From: Membranipora membranacea
Taxonomy: Eukaryota > Bryozoa > Gymnolaemata > Cheilostomatida > Membraniporidae
DNA: 64,000 nt
Direction of reading: 5' to 3'
Assembly (NCBI GenBank): GCA_914767715.1
Contig: OU612070.1
Coordinates: 3,365,501 to 3,429,500, forward strand
This document shows, in pieces, positions 1-10,580 of this stretch. The first letter of the stretch is position 1; each line of letters starts with the position of its first letter. A program made the position numbers and the translations under genes. The notes below the pieces were generated by a model, which was not told where the DNA came from, made no database searches, and saw only the letters and a list, made by a program, of their open reading frames with translations.

Positions 1-527
1 CACAACTGGAGCAAGAAACTTGATCAACACCAACTCCTAGCCCAAAACAACTTGGTAGGTAGGGAAAAAAATTCACACATTCATGTTGACCTATGAACAA
101 TTTGAGATGTCAATTACTTATAGAAAGTGAGAAAGTACATCACGGGTAAACTCGACGTATATAAAAACTCCCCCTTGATCCCTAACCGAATATAGGGAGT
201 TGGTCAACTTGACACTAGCACATGTGCATGTATTTAACTCGAAGAGGGGTGGAGAGCTAGGAAGGACTACGCTGACAAACTATCAAGACAGGATAAAAGA
301 CCATGGGAGAGAGGAGCTCATCCTAAATGATATCGACAAGAAGATGTGCGACAGGTAAATAAGCTAGTTATATGGAAGCAAGCTTACTCTGATTGTTCAA
401 ATATGAGCCTGTGATTCTTAGTTAATGATGAGGAGTTTTCCTCTTATCTTTCAAACGTTCAGCGAATCGGGTGACGGTGAATAGCAACCTTTTCGAAAGT
501 CATTTTGCAATTTTATCAGGTTTTTGA
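1..527. other. No gene recognised
   Basis: AT-rich sequence with no long open frame, RNA gene or repeat that I can support. A splice-acceptor-like site (TTTTATCAG) lies just before the recombinase-like open frame at 528, so an upstream exon may lie here unseen. Confidence 0.4.
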
Positions 528-1254
528 ATGGAGTGCTGTTTGTATTTGAAGATTGGAACTGATGAAGATTATAGGAAAAAGGAACAGGCTGATGCCGGTG
601 CTTCTGACATCAGTCCTAATATGATAGCAGCGATTACAGCCATGCTCAAGGTTCGGGAGAAGTATATTCTGAAAGAAAATACTCTGCTCTTTGCGGTTAG
701 CGGCTCAGCCCGGTCGACAACTGGCTGGGTCGCTTTGAAGGCCATTGTCGGCAAGATCGAGGATCTACAGTGTCCGCAGGATCTAACATCAACAAAAATG
801 CGACATTATCTCGCTACGATGAGCAAGGTATTTAGATTTGCGGAAATGGATTTTATGAAAAAAAACTCTTTTCACATATTTCGTATTGTATAGCTTGATG
901 CTTCTGCAGACCTGGTATAACAAATTTATAATGAGCTCAAAGTGTACTTTGATAGACTACAAACTATGAATACACTGGTATCTTTACCTACACAAGTTTT
1001 TTTTATATGTCACTTATCATTTTAAAACCATTTTTGTTGATGAGTTGATAGGTTCTCGATCTCAAAGAGAATGAGGTGGCCTGGGTCGCTGACCACATGG
1101 GGCACACCGTCGCAGTACACGAGAAGTACTACAAGCTGCCCTCGACACCATAGAAATCGCCGAAGTCGGCAAAATGCTCTACGCCCTTGAGAAAGGGCTC
1201 TCAAACTTTGCTGGGAAGAGCATTGATGAGATAGAATTTTCTGATTTTGAGTAA
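528..1254 (+). pseudogene. Tyrosine-recombinase-like C-terminal domain, frameshifted
   Basis: Two exons are visible. The first runs from 528 to 827 (donor GTATTT at 828). The second starts at 1052 after an AG acceptor, in phase 0. Joined, the protein reads LTSTKMRHYLAT, then VADHMGHTVAVHEKYY. This is the usual end of a tyrosine recombinase: an R-H helix, then a (L/M)GH box and a tyrosine 8-9 residues later. From memory, a multicopy protein family of invertebrates and fish shares the same two blocks. The frame closes with TAG at 1151-1153, but the neighbouring frame continues the family's tail (IEIAEVGKMLYALEKG) to a stop at 1252-1254. One base has therefore been lost or gained near 1137-1150. 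The N-terminal core-binding part is not seen. It may be a Crypton-type or other recombinase-derived element; that assignment is inference. Confidence 0.6.
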
Positions 1255-1747
1255 TTTGATTATGATAGCTAACAAATTCTAATTAGTATAATAAGAAAAC
1301 TCTATCTCTAGTGTTGTCAAATAATAACCACTGTTTCTTGGAGATCTTTATTCAATATAATACAATGCAAAAAGTATACGTGTAGTTCCAACTTTTGTTC
1401 TGTTTGCTAGCAATGCTTAGTGTGTGTACAAATATCTGAGCTAGAAATAGCATAACAGGCTACACATAAAATATCTATATACATCATCCAGGGCGCTGTA
1501 GCATGATACACTGACTTTCAGGACCTTACCAATATTCGGCTTGCAATTAAAATAAAAATGTAACTATGTTCAAATAAAGAGAGGGCAATGGGTTGACAGT
1601 TTCTACATTGAAAGACTGAGGACTATACCGTCTTTATCATTGGAACAGACGATTGATTTGGGTAATGACATAGTCGGTAATAATGATGGCCATTTTTTTC
1701 GTTGAAAGACTGAGGACTAGACCAGACATAGCTGGTAATAGTAAGGA
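1255..1747. other. No gene recognised
   Basis: AT-rich spacer up to the target-site duplication of the hAT element. Nothing supportable is seen. The phrase 'gttgaaagactgaggacta' occurs twice (about 1608 and 1702), a short direct repeat. Confidence 0.4.
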
Positions 1748-3319
1748 CCATGACTCAGTGTTGTGTCGAATCCTTGGTTTTGTCCTGGATTCGATTAGAA
1801 AACCACCGGGAATCCCGGAACCGGGGTTCAAATCCCTTGTGGAAAACGGACGGATCCTCAATACAGTAATTCAGGCTGCATCTAATTGGACAATTCCCTT
1901 AGATAACGATCATTCATTGGTTTAAGTGGTAGCATAGTATATATAGACCATAGACTTTTAGGTAACTGTGGTCTATTGATAATATAATACAATCTCAACC
2001 AAAACAAATAAGTAGGTCTGTGAGAGTACAGTTGCACTGAGACTACTAGCAAACAGTAGTTGTTGGACTGAGTGTGTTGGTTGGGCAAGGACTTGGCTGT
2101 TGGTAGGAATGAAGGAAGGATGGCCAAAGCTAAAGCTAGTACCAGCTATGTCTGGGAGAATTTTGAGAGAGAAGAAGGTGGTGAAGAGAAAGCTAAGTGT
2201 GGGATCTGTGAGACAATTCTTTCCAACAAAGATGGATGCACATCCTCACTCACCATACACCTAAAAAATGTTCATAACAAGCATCCCCCCCAGGCAAGAA
2301 AGAAGAAGTGCTCAGTTGATGATGATGATGGCCTTGTCCGACCAAAAACTAAGCGATTCATTGGAAAACAAGCAAAACTCAGCACAGAAAAAACTGATAT
2401 CATTACGTACAAGATAGCCAAACAATTTTTCTTGATTTGCAACCACTGTCAGTGGTTGAAGACCAGGGATTTAGAGAGCTCATCCAAGAAACCAGTGATG
2501 GTAGATATACCATTTCATCAAGAAAAACTCTGAGATACAACATACTACCCGATCTGTATGACAAGGCAGCAAACTGTGTGAAAACCGTGATAGCAAAGTA
2601 CCAGAAAGAAAACAAAAGTAACAGCATATATAGCATCACAACAGACGGCTGGACAAGTAGAGCATGTACCTCCTTTGTGATATACACTCTTCACTTACTT
2701 GTTGACTATAGAATTCTTAGCTTTGTCTTAAGTACTACTGAGGTAAGCGAAAGACACACTGCAGAAAACCTCACAGCACATCTCATAAAACGATGGTGAA
2801 GTGGGGCGTGATAGAGGGCAGTGATGATCCTGAAACTGAACCAGAGCTACAAGATATCCCGGATCATATTCTTCGCCAGCTAGTAGTCACCACCGACTAT
2901 GCTTCCAATATAACCAAGGCTATCACCTCCACTCCGATGCAACATGTCAGATGTTTTGCGCACACACTTAATCTATCAATGCAGAAGTTTGTAAGCATAC
3001 TCAATAATCAGCTGATGGGCATAAGGAAGATAGTGAAGTATTTTCACAACTCTGCATTAGCCACAACCTCTCTGAAAGTAAGTAAAGTAGACCTAGTTTA
3101 GAAGGCATACTTTTATAACACTTGTCATTTTATGCCGATTGTTTTTTGAGAATAGATAGGCTTACATTCCATACATAGTTCTACACTCATAAAATTCATC
3201 CATATTGAATTAACATAGGCCTAACAGGATCTGCTATGTCATGGTATGAACCGGTTTGGTCTGGTATTAAGTGTTAGAAACAACCAATTCATACCGTGGC
3301 CTATAACTGCCAGAGCATG

Positions 3320-3620
3320 AAGTGAAAACACACATTGACCCGCTACAAACTGAGACAATTACCCGCCACAAATCAGTTTTTGCAAAGACCTGCTACAAAT
3401 CAGTTTTTGCAAAAAGACCTAAAATTCAGGCATTGACCTGCTACAAATCAGTTTTTGCAAAAAGACCTGCTACAATTCAGTTTTTGCAAAATAACCTACT
3501 ACAAATTCAGGCATTGACCTGCTACAATTCAGTTTTTGCAAAATAACCTGCTGCAAATTTGCTGATTTACCTGTGACAAATTTGCTGATTTACCTGTGGC
3601 AAATTTGCTGTTTAACCTGC
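3320..3620. repeat. Left sub-terminal repeat array of the 7.3-kb element
   Basis: About ten degenerate units of 20-30 bp repeat the phrase CCTGCTACAAATCAG followed by TTTTTGCAAAA, later CTGTGACAAATTTGCTGATT. The array is the inverse counterpart of the one at 10089-10580. Long sub-terminal arrays next to TIRs often serve as transposase binding sites; that role is inferred here. Confidence 0.85.
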
Positions 3621-4692
3621 GGCAAATGGAGGAAACACTATTTGTTTTAACCGATGTATTACCGATGTGTAAATAGGCAACAGGCAAGACATTGTCTTGG
3701 AGTTGTGCCATATTGCTGTACTAACATTTGGAGTTGTGATCTTCTGGCAATAGTCCAAGAACTTATTGGATGTACATAATACCAACATACAAATGAAATT
3801 GGAAAACAATATGTATGTAGTCATTCAATCAATCATTAAGCACATGTGAACAATATGAGAACAAGGACTTACACAGGTGTAACTCCTTGATGAGAAGTAG
3901 CAATTAAAATTGTTCTACGGTGTGGGTCACACAAGGGCTTCCTCCTAGTCCTAGTTCTGGGATAATGAAGTATGATGGGTAAGGATAGAATGTGTGGTGG
4001 GGTCTCACCAGCCATTCTATTCCCAAGGGTGGAGCACTTGCAATATTAGCACACAGATAACATCATGGGCACCTGGAGATAAGATAAAGCAGGGAGGATG
4101 CAGTTCCTAGTAGCAGGTGGCTTAGGTCAGTTGTGAAGTTCAACAACGCCAAATGCATTACTCATTACTGGTTTATCCCCAGGTGTCCATGTCAGTTAGG
4201 CTTGTTGAGTTTTCAATAATTTCAGTGCTTTGGCATTACTTGTTCAACGCTGTTGGGGAGTTTGAGTTTAATTATTGAAGATACATAGTAGAAAAGGAGT
4301 TCAAAGGATGTAATTTTTCACTTGAATATTTTCATGAGTGACAAAATTTCGATTAGCTGAATTCTGACATTTGGGCCTTACTGGACTGTGTTTGTTTAGC
4401 TGCCCATTCATTTCCCACTCAATGGCCTGAAATAGAATTTTTGATTCAACAAAATTTTCAATTTTGAAACTCCATCAAGGTAAAGCCAATGGCCCGTGAT
4501 TGTGTCAGCAAGGACTTACTTGGGGGGTGTAAGTCCTCTTAAAAAAAAAAAAATTTGATATCACTTGATATCACTCCAAATTGTCTTCAGTTTTGTCTAA
4601 AATGATGGTCAATCAAGGAGTAAAAGGGGTCTCATTCTGCTCCTAATAACATGTTGGGAGTGATTGAGGCAACCACTTGGGAGTCAGATGCT
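3621..4692. other. Interior of the 7.3-kb element, no gene seen
   Basis: No open frame that resembles a protein. A 12-13 A-run near 4541 and a duplicated phrase TTGATATCACT (about 4555-4575) are the only low-complexity features. Confidence 0.4.
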
Positions 4693-4894
4693 GGGGGGTG
4701 TTTCAATTAGTCAAAGTACAACAGTGAATGTCCTACTTGACCAGGAGATGTCTTACTCTGCCAGGACTGTTCTACTTGGCCAGGATATGTCTAAGTTTAC
4801 CATGACAAGTGAAGTCTGATTCATAGTAAAGTAAGACATGTCCTGGTCAAGTAGGACAGTCACTGCCGTACTTTGACTAATTGAAACACCCCCC
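4693..4894. repeat. Hairpin MITE of about 202 bp
   Basis: The sequence starts GGGGGGTGTTTCAATTAGTC and ends with its inverse; the arms match for most of their length through TCAAAGTAC and TCCTACTTGACCAGGA-type blocks. It has no coding capacity. The same end motif (GGGGGGTGTTTCAAT) appears again directly after it at about 4897, which suggests a second partial copy. No certain target duplication is visible. Confidence 0.75.
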
Positions 4895-6034
4895 TAGGGG
4901 GGGTGTTTCAATAAAAATACAAGACTTGACTTAAGCTTTGGGTCTAAGCCCTCCACACTGAATAAGTATTGCTTATATTGGTAAAGACTTTACTGTGGGT
5001 TTATGGTTTTGGCAATGCACCCCACCATATCCCGCAAGAAGTAAAAGCCTACCAATGAAGAGCATATACAAATATCCCAAAGTTTTTTAAGCTAGCCCAA
5101 AATCTTAAACCGATAGCTTTCAAAAATTATGTTGCTGATGGGGCGTGTCACAAACCCCAAACACATGTTAGGAACTTATCATATGTAGGTCAAGTTTGGT
5201 AGGTTTTTCCTTCCATCTCATAGCTATCTAAACCTAGTCTTTCGGTCCGATAACCACCCTTAATTGATAAGTATGTTTTTAATGAGTGGTTTTCTTGGAG
5301 GTGGGGTTTGAGCAAATATCTACAATATGCTATACTCCTTATTGGCCTGTGAGGAGCACAAGAATCAGACCAAATGGGGCATGTCAAAGAGGGAAATCCC
5401 TGGAACAATCGGTCAATGATACATGTATCATATAACAGTTTTACTCAGTAATCCTCACAATTTCTGTCAAAAAAATAAATAAAAATGATTGCATTATGGG
5501 AACGTTGTTTGCATGCCTTATTAACTTCAGCTTTACATACCTTATTATGGTTATAGATACATTTAGAATGTCAAAAGTTGTGGCCTTAGTGTCAAAGCAA
5601 GTAATATACTGCTTATTCTATTGACTGAACATATTAATACCAATGCATTTTACTGCATCCAAGACGAACGAAAATTTCAAGGCTGAACAAAAGAATGTGT
5701 ATTGCGACCGTTATCTGCATGAGACAATATAATAATAATATGTTTTTTCTAGTTTTTAGATATGCTCAGGGAGCATGGCATTGTTATGCCTGTTCTTCTC
5801 TATGAGGTACAGAGGCCAGCTACAGCAGGAGAAGTACTAAAAAGTTTTAAGGTACAATATTCCACCAGAGCACCCGAGCGAGACAAAGAAGAGGCTGTCT
5901 ACACCAATCTGGAAGCCTTTATGTCATTGCTTGCAGGTAATGTCACACTAAGAACATCAGTGTGATTTCGAGGGAAAATTGATCAGGAGCCTGGGAGGAT
6001 GTCATTTTAAAACTTTTGTGTGTTTTAAGAAAAC

Positions 6035-6165
6035 AAAAAAAATGTGGGTTGGTCTGTTCAGTTGTTATAACAGTTATAACAACTGAACAGACCAACCCAC
6101 ATTTTTTTTGGCAAACTGGCTGATAATCACCAATCAGCTACTGATTGGTGATTATCAGCCAGTTT
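6035..6165. repeat. Two adjacent perfect hairpins
   Basis: The first palindrome is 37 bp per arm around a single base at 6072 (6035-6109). The second is 25 bp per arm with a 3-base loop (6113-6137 and 6141-6165). Only 3 bases separate them. No mismatch is seen in either stem, so they are young or under correction. They may be the paired ends of small foldback elements. Confidence 0.85.
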
Positions 6166-6897
6166 CCCATTAATTATAAAGCCTATTAGAATTTCAAAGA
6201 AATTGTCGATGGTGGAGGGTGTTTGTTTAAAATTGGGATTCAGGTTTGAAAATAATACAATTTGTGATAAAGTGATTCCGTTTCCACTATTTCTATCAAT
6301 CTACATTGCACACAAAATTCCAGCATTAATGGGTGACTGAAACTTGGAATAGAACTTCTTTTGCTATTAAACATAAATTAGGTCAAGCTAATCAACCAAT
6401 GATGAAAGCACAGTTCGTACACGCACCTGTCTTTTTCCTGAATGGATATTGCTATTGGTAGGGCTAGGGCATATGCGTAGCTTAGAGAGTCCTATCTAGC
6501 GTAGTGTTTTGCTCAGTGTGTCCGACCTGCCCCATTTGTACAGTAGAAACCTTGTCCGAGCCTCGACCTTTCTCATCCTGTAGCCCTCGAATTAAAATAA
6601 ATTTGGCGTAGATTAATGTGGTTAAAAATCTGTGAAAATACCAATTTCGGTAGTTTTGTATGCAAATGCATGTAGGATCTGTCTGTGATGTCTGTATTTT
6701 ACGCCACAATGGAAGACTGGAGGGCTAATTGCCGAACCGACAAATTGTGTTGGGCTGTCGGTTTGCCCTAAGCATAAAATCTGCATGCTAGTCATTGCGT
6801 GAGCAAGAAGTGAGGGGTTATCAACTTCATGTGATGTAATGAGACTGAGTACTTGGATTTATCTGTACCTTTTGTTTGTTTAAAGTGGCTCGACCGG

Positions 6898-6905
6898 TAT
6901 ATAAG
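6898..6905 (+). promoter_or_regulatory. TATA-box-like site inside the element
   Basis: TATATAAG in a locally GC-richer context (CGACCGG before it). It lies 1.9 kb before the second carried exon. A polymerase II core promoter is possible; no transcript start can be shown. Confidence 0.25.
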
Positions 6906-7531
6906 GGCCAGTCAATGTAAAGCGATCACCCAGCCATATCAAATTCAAATGAGGTTAGCAGCATTAAAATTCCTCCTGCATTTTCGGAAATAAGAGGAGC
7001 AGTAGTGAATTTTCTTTAATAGGAATCAGATGTGCTGATGCGTAATTGTGTGATACACATGCCCAATAAATTTTCCTTCCAAAAATTGCATCGGAAAGTG
7101 GTGAAAATACATCTGATGTCATCCAAAAACTCCCAGTTCCAATGATTTCAAATCATCCGCTTCAAATTATACAAGCTCTTATTGGTCAATTTTGACGTTA
7201 TGATTTATGGTTTCAGAGGTTGCCTAGATACCGTTGTCAAGATTGAAATTGACCGTTGTAATAAAATCCTATAATCCCAAGTGTGATGATCCAACATAAC
7301 AATAACTATATCATAGGCTTCTATTCAACTTTATTTATGGGTGTCTGCGGAATCACAATTTCTTATATAACACACATGACCACTTGAGATCGCAACGTGG
7401 ACTGGCTGTAAGAGGCGGAGACCAAGGCCATTCTCCGCCTCTAATTACACTGATCAGCCAATGGTCTTGCTTGTCACCAGAAAATACTAATTATGATTAA
7501 TCCCCGTGCACCCCCTCATTAGCCTAGTACT

Positions 7532-8192
7532 TTAAAGACTTTGTTTGAGGCTGCTCTTTTGTATCACATCTTATTCTCCATATTTTATTCTATCATGTGA
7601 GCGATTTTCAGCTTTAGAATCCAAATATTGAGGAAGTTATGGCCTCTCAAACTTCCAAGGTGACGGCAATTTATTGGCAGTAAGAATCAGCCGGCAATCC
7701 CTAGGGTACGTCACAACCATCATACTTATTACGATACACTAATAAATATGTTGATGATCAAAATGTTCAGTAATGTAACGGTCTCGAACCCAGGTCCAAA
7801 TGGCGTTGCAGGCAACGCCGCTAATGCTAAGCTATATTGTCTACTGGCTTACCTAGTTGGTCCAAGTGGCGTGATGGTAGCGTCGTTGCCTATTGGTATG
7901 GGGACCCAGGTCTGAATTTTTATCATTATCTTATCTGTGTGATTATTAGTGTATTAACTAATAACTCATAATAAGTATGACCATAGACAAAACACATGTC
8001 TATGGTTGTGACGTACCCCAGGGGAAACATCCGCTTATTCCCAATGCCGATTGAAGGCAATCACCCTGGAAGTTTGAGAGGCCATAACTTCCTCAATATT
8101 TGGATTCTAAAGCTGAAAATCGCTCACATGATAGAATAAAATATGGAGAATACGATGTGATACAAAAGAGCAGCCTCAAACAAAGTCTTTAA
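7532..8192. mobile_element. Foldback element with TTAA ends and tRNA-like inner arms
   Basis: Long inverted arms of about 230 bp each (7536-7770 and 7930-8188) begin AGACTTTGTTTGAGGCTGCTC. Both are bounded by TTAA (7532-7535, 8189-8192), as in piggyBac- or Kolobok-type insertions. The inner part of each arm looks like the 5' part of a tRNA gene: on the minus strand, a TAGCATTAGCGGCGTTGCC A-box-like stretch and a B-box GGGTTCGAGACC near 7790-7830; on the plus strand, a similar unit at about 7862-7915. It has no open frame. It is probably a two-headed SINE-like unit or a MITE that absorbed a SINE pair. Confidence 0.7.
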
Positions 8193-8400
8193 GCTGGTTA
8201 CATGTACATCTGCTCAATAAACTTGTGATGGTCTCCCTCAGATTGAAATTGAAACAAACCGAAACATGCTATGATGTATAAGCAATCAGAAAAATTTTTG
8301 TAGTTAGTGACATCACCCTTTACTTGCCCTGAGTGAGTTGTCCCTTCCTAAACTGTAGGAAGACAACTAACTCAGTCATGAATGGTAATTGGGCCATTAA

Positions 8401-8494
8401 TAGTTTGAGGGCTCAAACGGTTTTAAAATGGGTTAGTGGTGCGAAGCTATCGAACCCACTATCCCATTTTAAAACGATTTGAACCCTCAAACTA
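8401..8494. mobile_element. 94-bp hairpin MITE with 9-bp duplication
   Basis: TAGTTTGAGGGCTCAAACGG pairs with its inverse at the end (CCTCAAACTA). The whole unit folds into one hairpin around GCGAAGC. GGCCATTAA flanks it on both sides (8392-8400, 8495-8503), a 9-bp duplication of the size seen with Mutator-like elements. Confidence 0.85.
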
Positions 8495-9703
8495 GGCCAT
8501 TAATGTATATCTATTAATATAATAATGCATCCATGATTGTGATGCAACACTTGATGTCCAGGCACCTTGCGTTGAACGTGCTTTTTTATTGTACTGTCTG
8601 CCAGACTGATTGGCATCTGTCACTTTGATCATTGTTGCGAGGGGGGGGGGGAGGGAGGGGTAGTTGCCACAAAATAGATGCGAGTGTAGATATCAAAATG
8701 AATCAAAAAAATATATTTTAGATTATCAATTTGAATATCTATGATGTTCAAAATATGTAATTTGGTATGTGTTTTGGTGCTGATGTTGAAATTGAGTAAA
8801 GTGCAGTCCCTCTCACCAAATAATTTACATTTAGATGTGATTGCCCTTCCTGATGTATCTAACTATTTTAGACAATGAACTCATAGAAAGCATGAGTGCA
8901 GCGGTGACAGTAGATGGCAAGAAAACCGAGAAACTGAATGACCACCCTGACCCTGAATAAACTAAAGCCTCACCAACTAATTTCATTCGCAACAGGATCA
9001 ACTCGTCAACCTGCCTGCGGTTGGCCCTCGAGACCTACAATTGTGTTTGACCACAACGCCACACTAAGTCATCCTAGTGCGAGCACATGTTCTCTCACAC
9101 TTTCACTACCGGTCACAGCAGCAAACGTAGCTTTTGACAGTTTTTTGTTTTGCATGGGGTTCGGGCTCTGCCATGGAGGCATGTTCAGTGATGGGTAAAA
9201 ATGGGAGTGGGTGAAGTGGAGTGGAGCGTAGGGGGCCTACCCTACAAATACAGTACTACTGGTGTGTGGTGTTACATTTTAGTTAAACATAGGGTTCAAT
9301 ATTTTTGTGGCCCAATTACAAAAAAAATTAGATGTCAAAAATAAATTCATAAAATCATTGGCATTTTATTAACTAAAATTTAACAGTTGAGTTGCACATT
9401 ATATATTTCTTGTCGGAGTGATCGCATATTTTGTGGAACTTTACTTATGTGTACTTAAACAAACATATACGTCATATTTATATTTGTGTTCTGTGTCTTA
9501 AAGTTTTTTTGTACTTTTGGTATCCTTATCATATGTGAACAGATATGGTTTTCAATATATGTACTTACAAATAATATCATCATGGTCAATAAAGCAGAAT
9601 CTGTCAAGGATTTACCTAGTTATTGTGCCCAAATATTTCGAGGTATGCTGCAAAGTCTGCATGGGGATTTGCTGTTTAGGCCCCAAGTCCACTTGCGCTC
9701 TTG

Positions 9704-9796
9704 TAGTTTGAGGGCTCAAATGGTTTTAAATTGGGTTAGTGGTGCGAAGCTATCAAACCACTAACCCATATTAAAAGCGTTTGAGCCCTCAAACTT
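9704..9796. mobile_element. Second copy of the 94-bp hairpin MITE
   Basis: Same sequence as the unit at 8401 with scattered changes (GTGGTGCGAAGCTATC loop kept; CCCTCAAACT end kept). No clear flanking duplication remains. Confidence 0.8.
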
Positions 9797-10088
9797 AGCA
9801 CTGTTGGCAAGTCTTTGTCATCAATGTTCATCAATATATTCAAACTTTTGTAGCACATTGAACACAGTAATAAATTCCAGTTTCTGTTTTTTCAAGCTGA
9901 GATTGCATAATATCAATTGATGGATGACCTAAGTTGGATAGGCCGATGAGCAGGAAACACACGAGCATTATAGACAACACTTGGTTGTATCCGCAGACTA
10001 TTTTGTTGCAAATAATTACTTCAAGCTACTATGGAGGGGATCATAATAATTATAGTAAAAGACAAAATTGAAATTGCAGCTAGTCATA

Positions 10089-10580
10089 ACAAAAGTGAAT
10101 TTGTAGCGGGTAAATGTCTGAATTTGTAGCAGGTAAATGTCTGGATTTGTAGCGGGTGAATGTCGTGATTTGTAGCGTAGTATTTTGCAGATAATGATTT
10201 GTGGCGAGTAAATCTCTGAATTTGTGGCGGGGTATTTTGCAGAATACGATTTGTGGCGGGTAAATGTCTCAACTTGTTACAGGTCAATGTCCGAATTTGC
10301 GGCGGGGTATTTTGCAAAAACCGATTTGCAGCGGGTCAATCTCTGAATTTGCGGCGGGGTATTTTGCAGAAAACGATTTGTGGCGGGTAAATGTCTGAAT
10401 TTGCGGCGGGGTATTTTGCAAAAACCGATTTGTGGCGGGGTATTTTGCAGAAAACGATTTGTGGCGGGTAAATCTCTGAATTTGCGGCGGGTAATTTTGC
10501 AAAAACCGATTTGTGGCGGGGTATTTTGCAGAAATGGATTTGCGGCGGGTAAATGTCTCAGTTTGTAGCGGGTCAATGTG
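10089..10580. repeat. Right sub-terminal repeat array of the 7.3-kb element
   Basis: About 20 degenerate units in which GATTTGTGGCGGGTAAATGT-like and GGGGTATTTTGCAGAAA-like phrases alternate. It is the inverse of the left array but longer and with more units. Open frames crossing it are artefacts of the repeat. Confidence 0.85.

Larger units (their letters stand above)
5762..8959 (+). pseudogene. Two exons of an unidentified gene carried inside the element
   Basis: An open exon of about 58 codons begins after a TTTTTAG acceptor (near 5759) and ends at a donor near 5937 (GCAG, then GTAATG). A second exon starts after ATTTTAG at about 8873 and runs in phase to TAA near 8959. Joined, they encode about 85 residues: MLREHGIVMPVLLYEVQRPA near the start, SLLADNELIESMSAAVTVDG across the join, and a polar end. 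I do not recognise the protein. No stop interrupts it and no upstream exons are visible, so it looks like the 3' end of a host or element gene picked up by the transposon. It could instead be the remnant of the element's own gene. Confidence 0.4.

Noticed and set aside
1800-1870. tRNA gene or SINE (GGGGTTCAAATCCC looks like a B-box)
   Set aside because: There is no A-box at tRNA spacing, and the stretch is part of the hAT left sub-terminal region with its GAATCCCGG repeats.
3322-3546. Protein with repeats of the form KSVFAK
   Set aside because: It is a frame through the sub-terminal repeat array; the inverse array shows the same in several frames.
3320-10580. CRISPR-like repeat array
   Set aside because: Spacers are not unique, units are degenerate and inverse copies flank a transposon; the DNA is from an animal.
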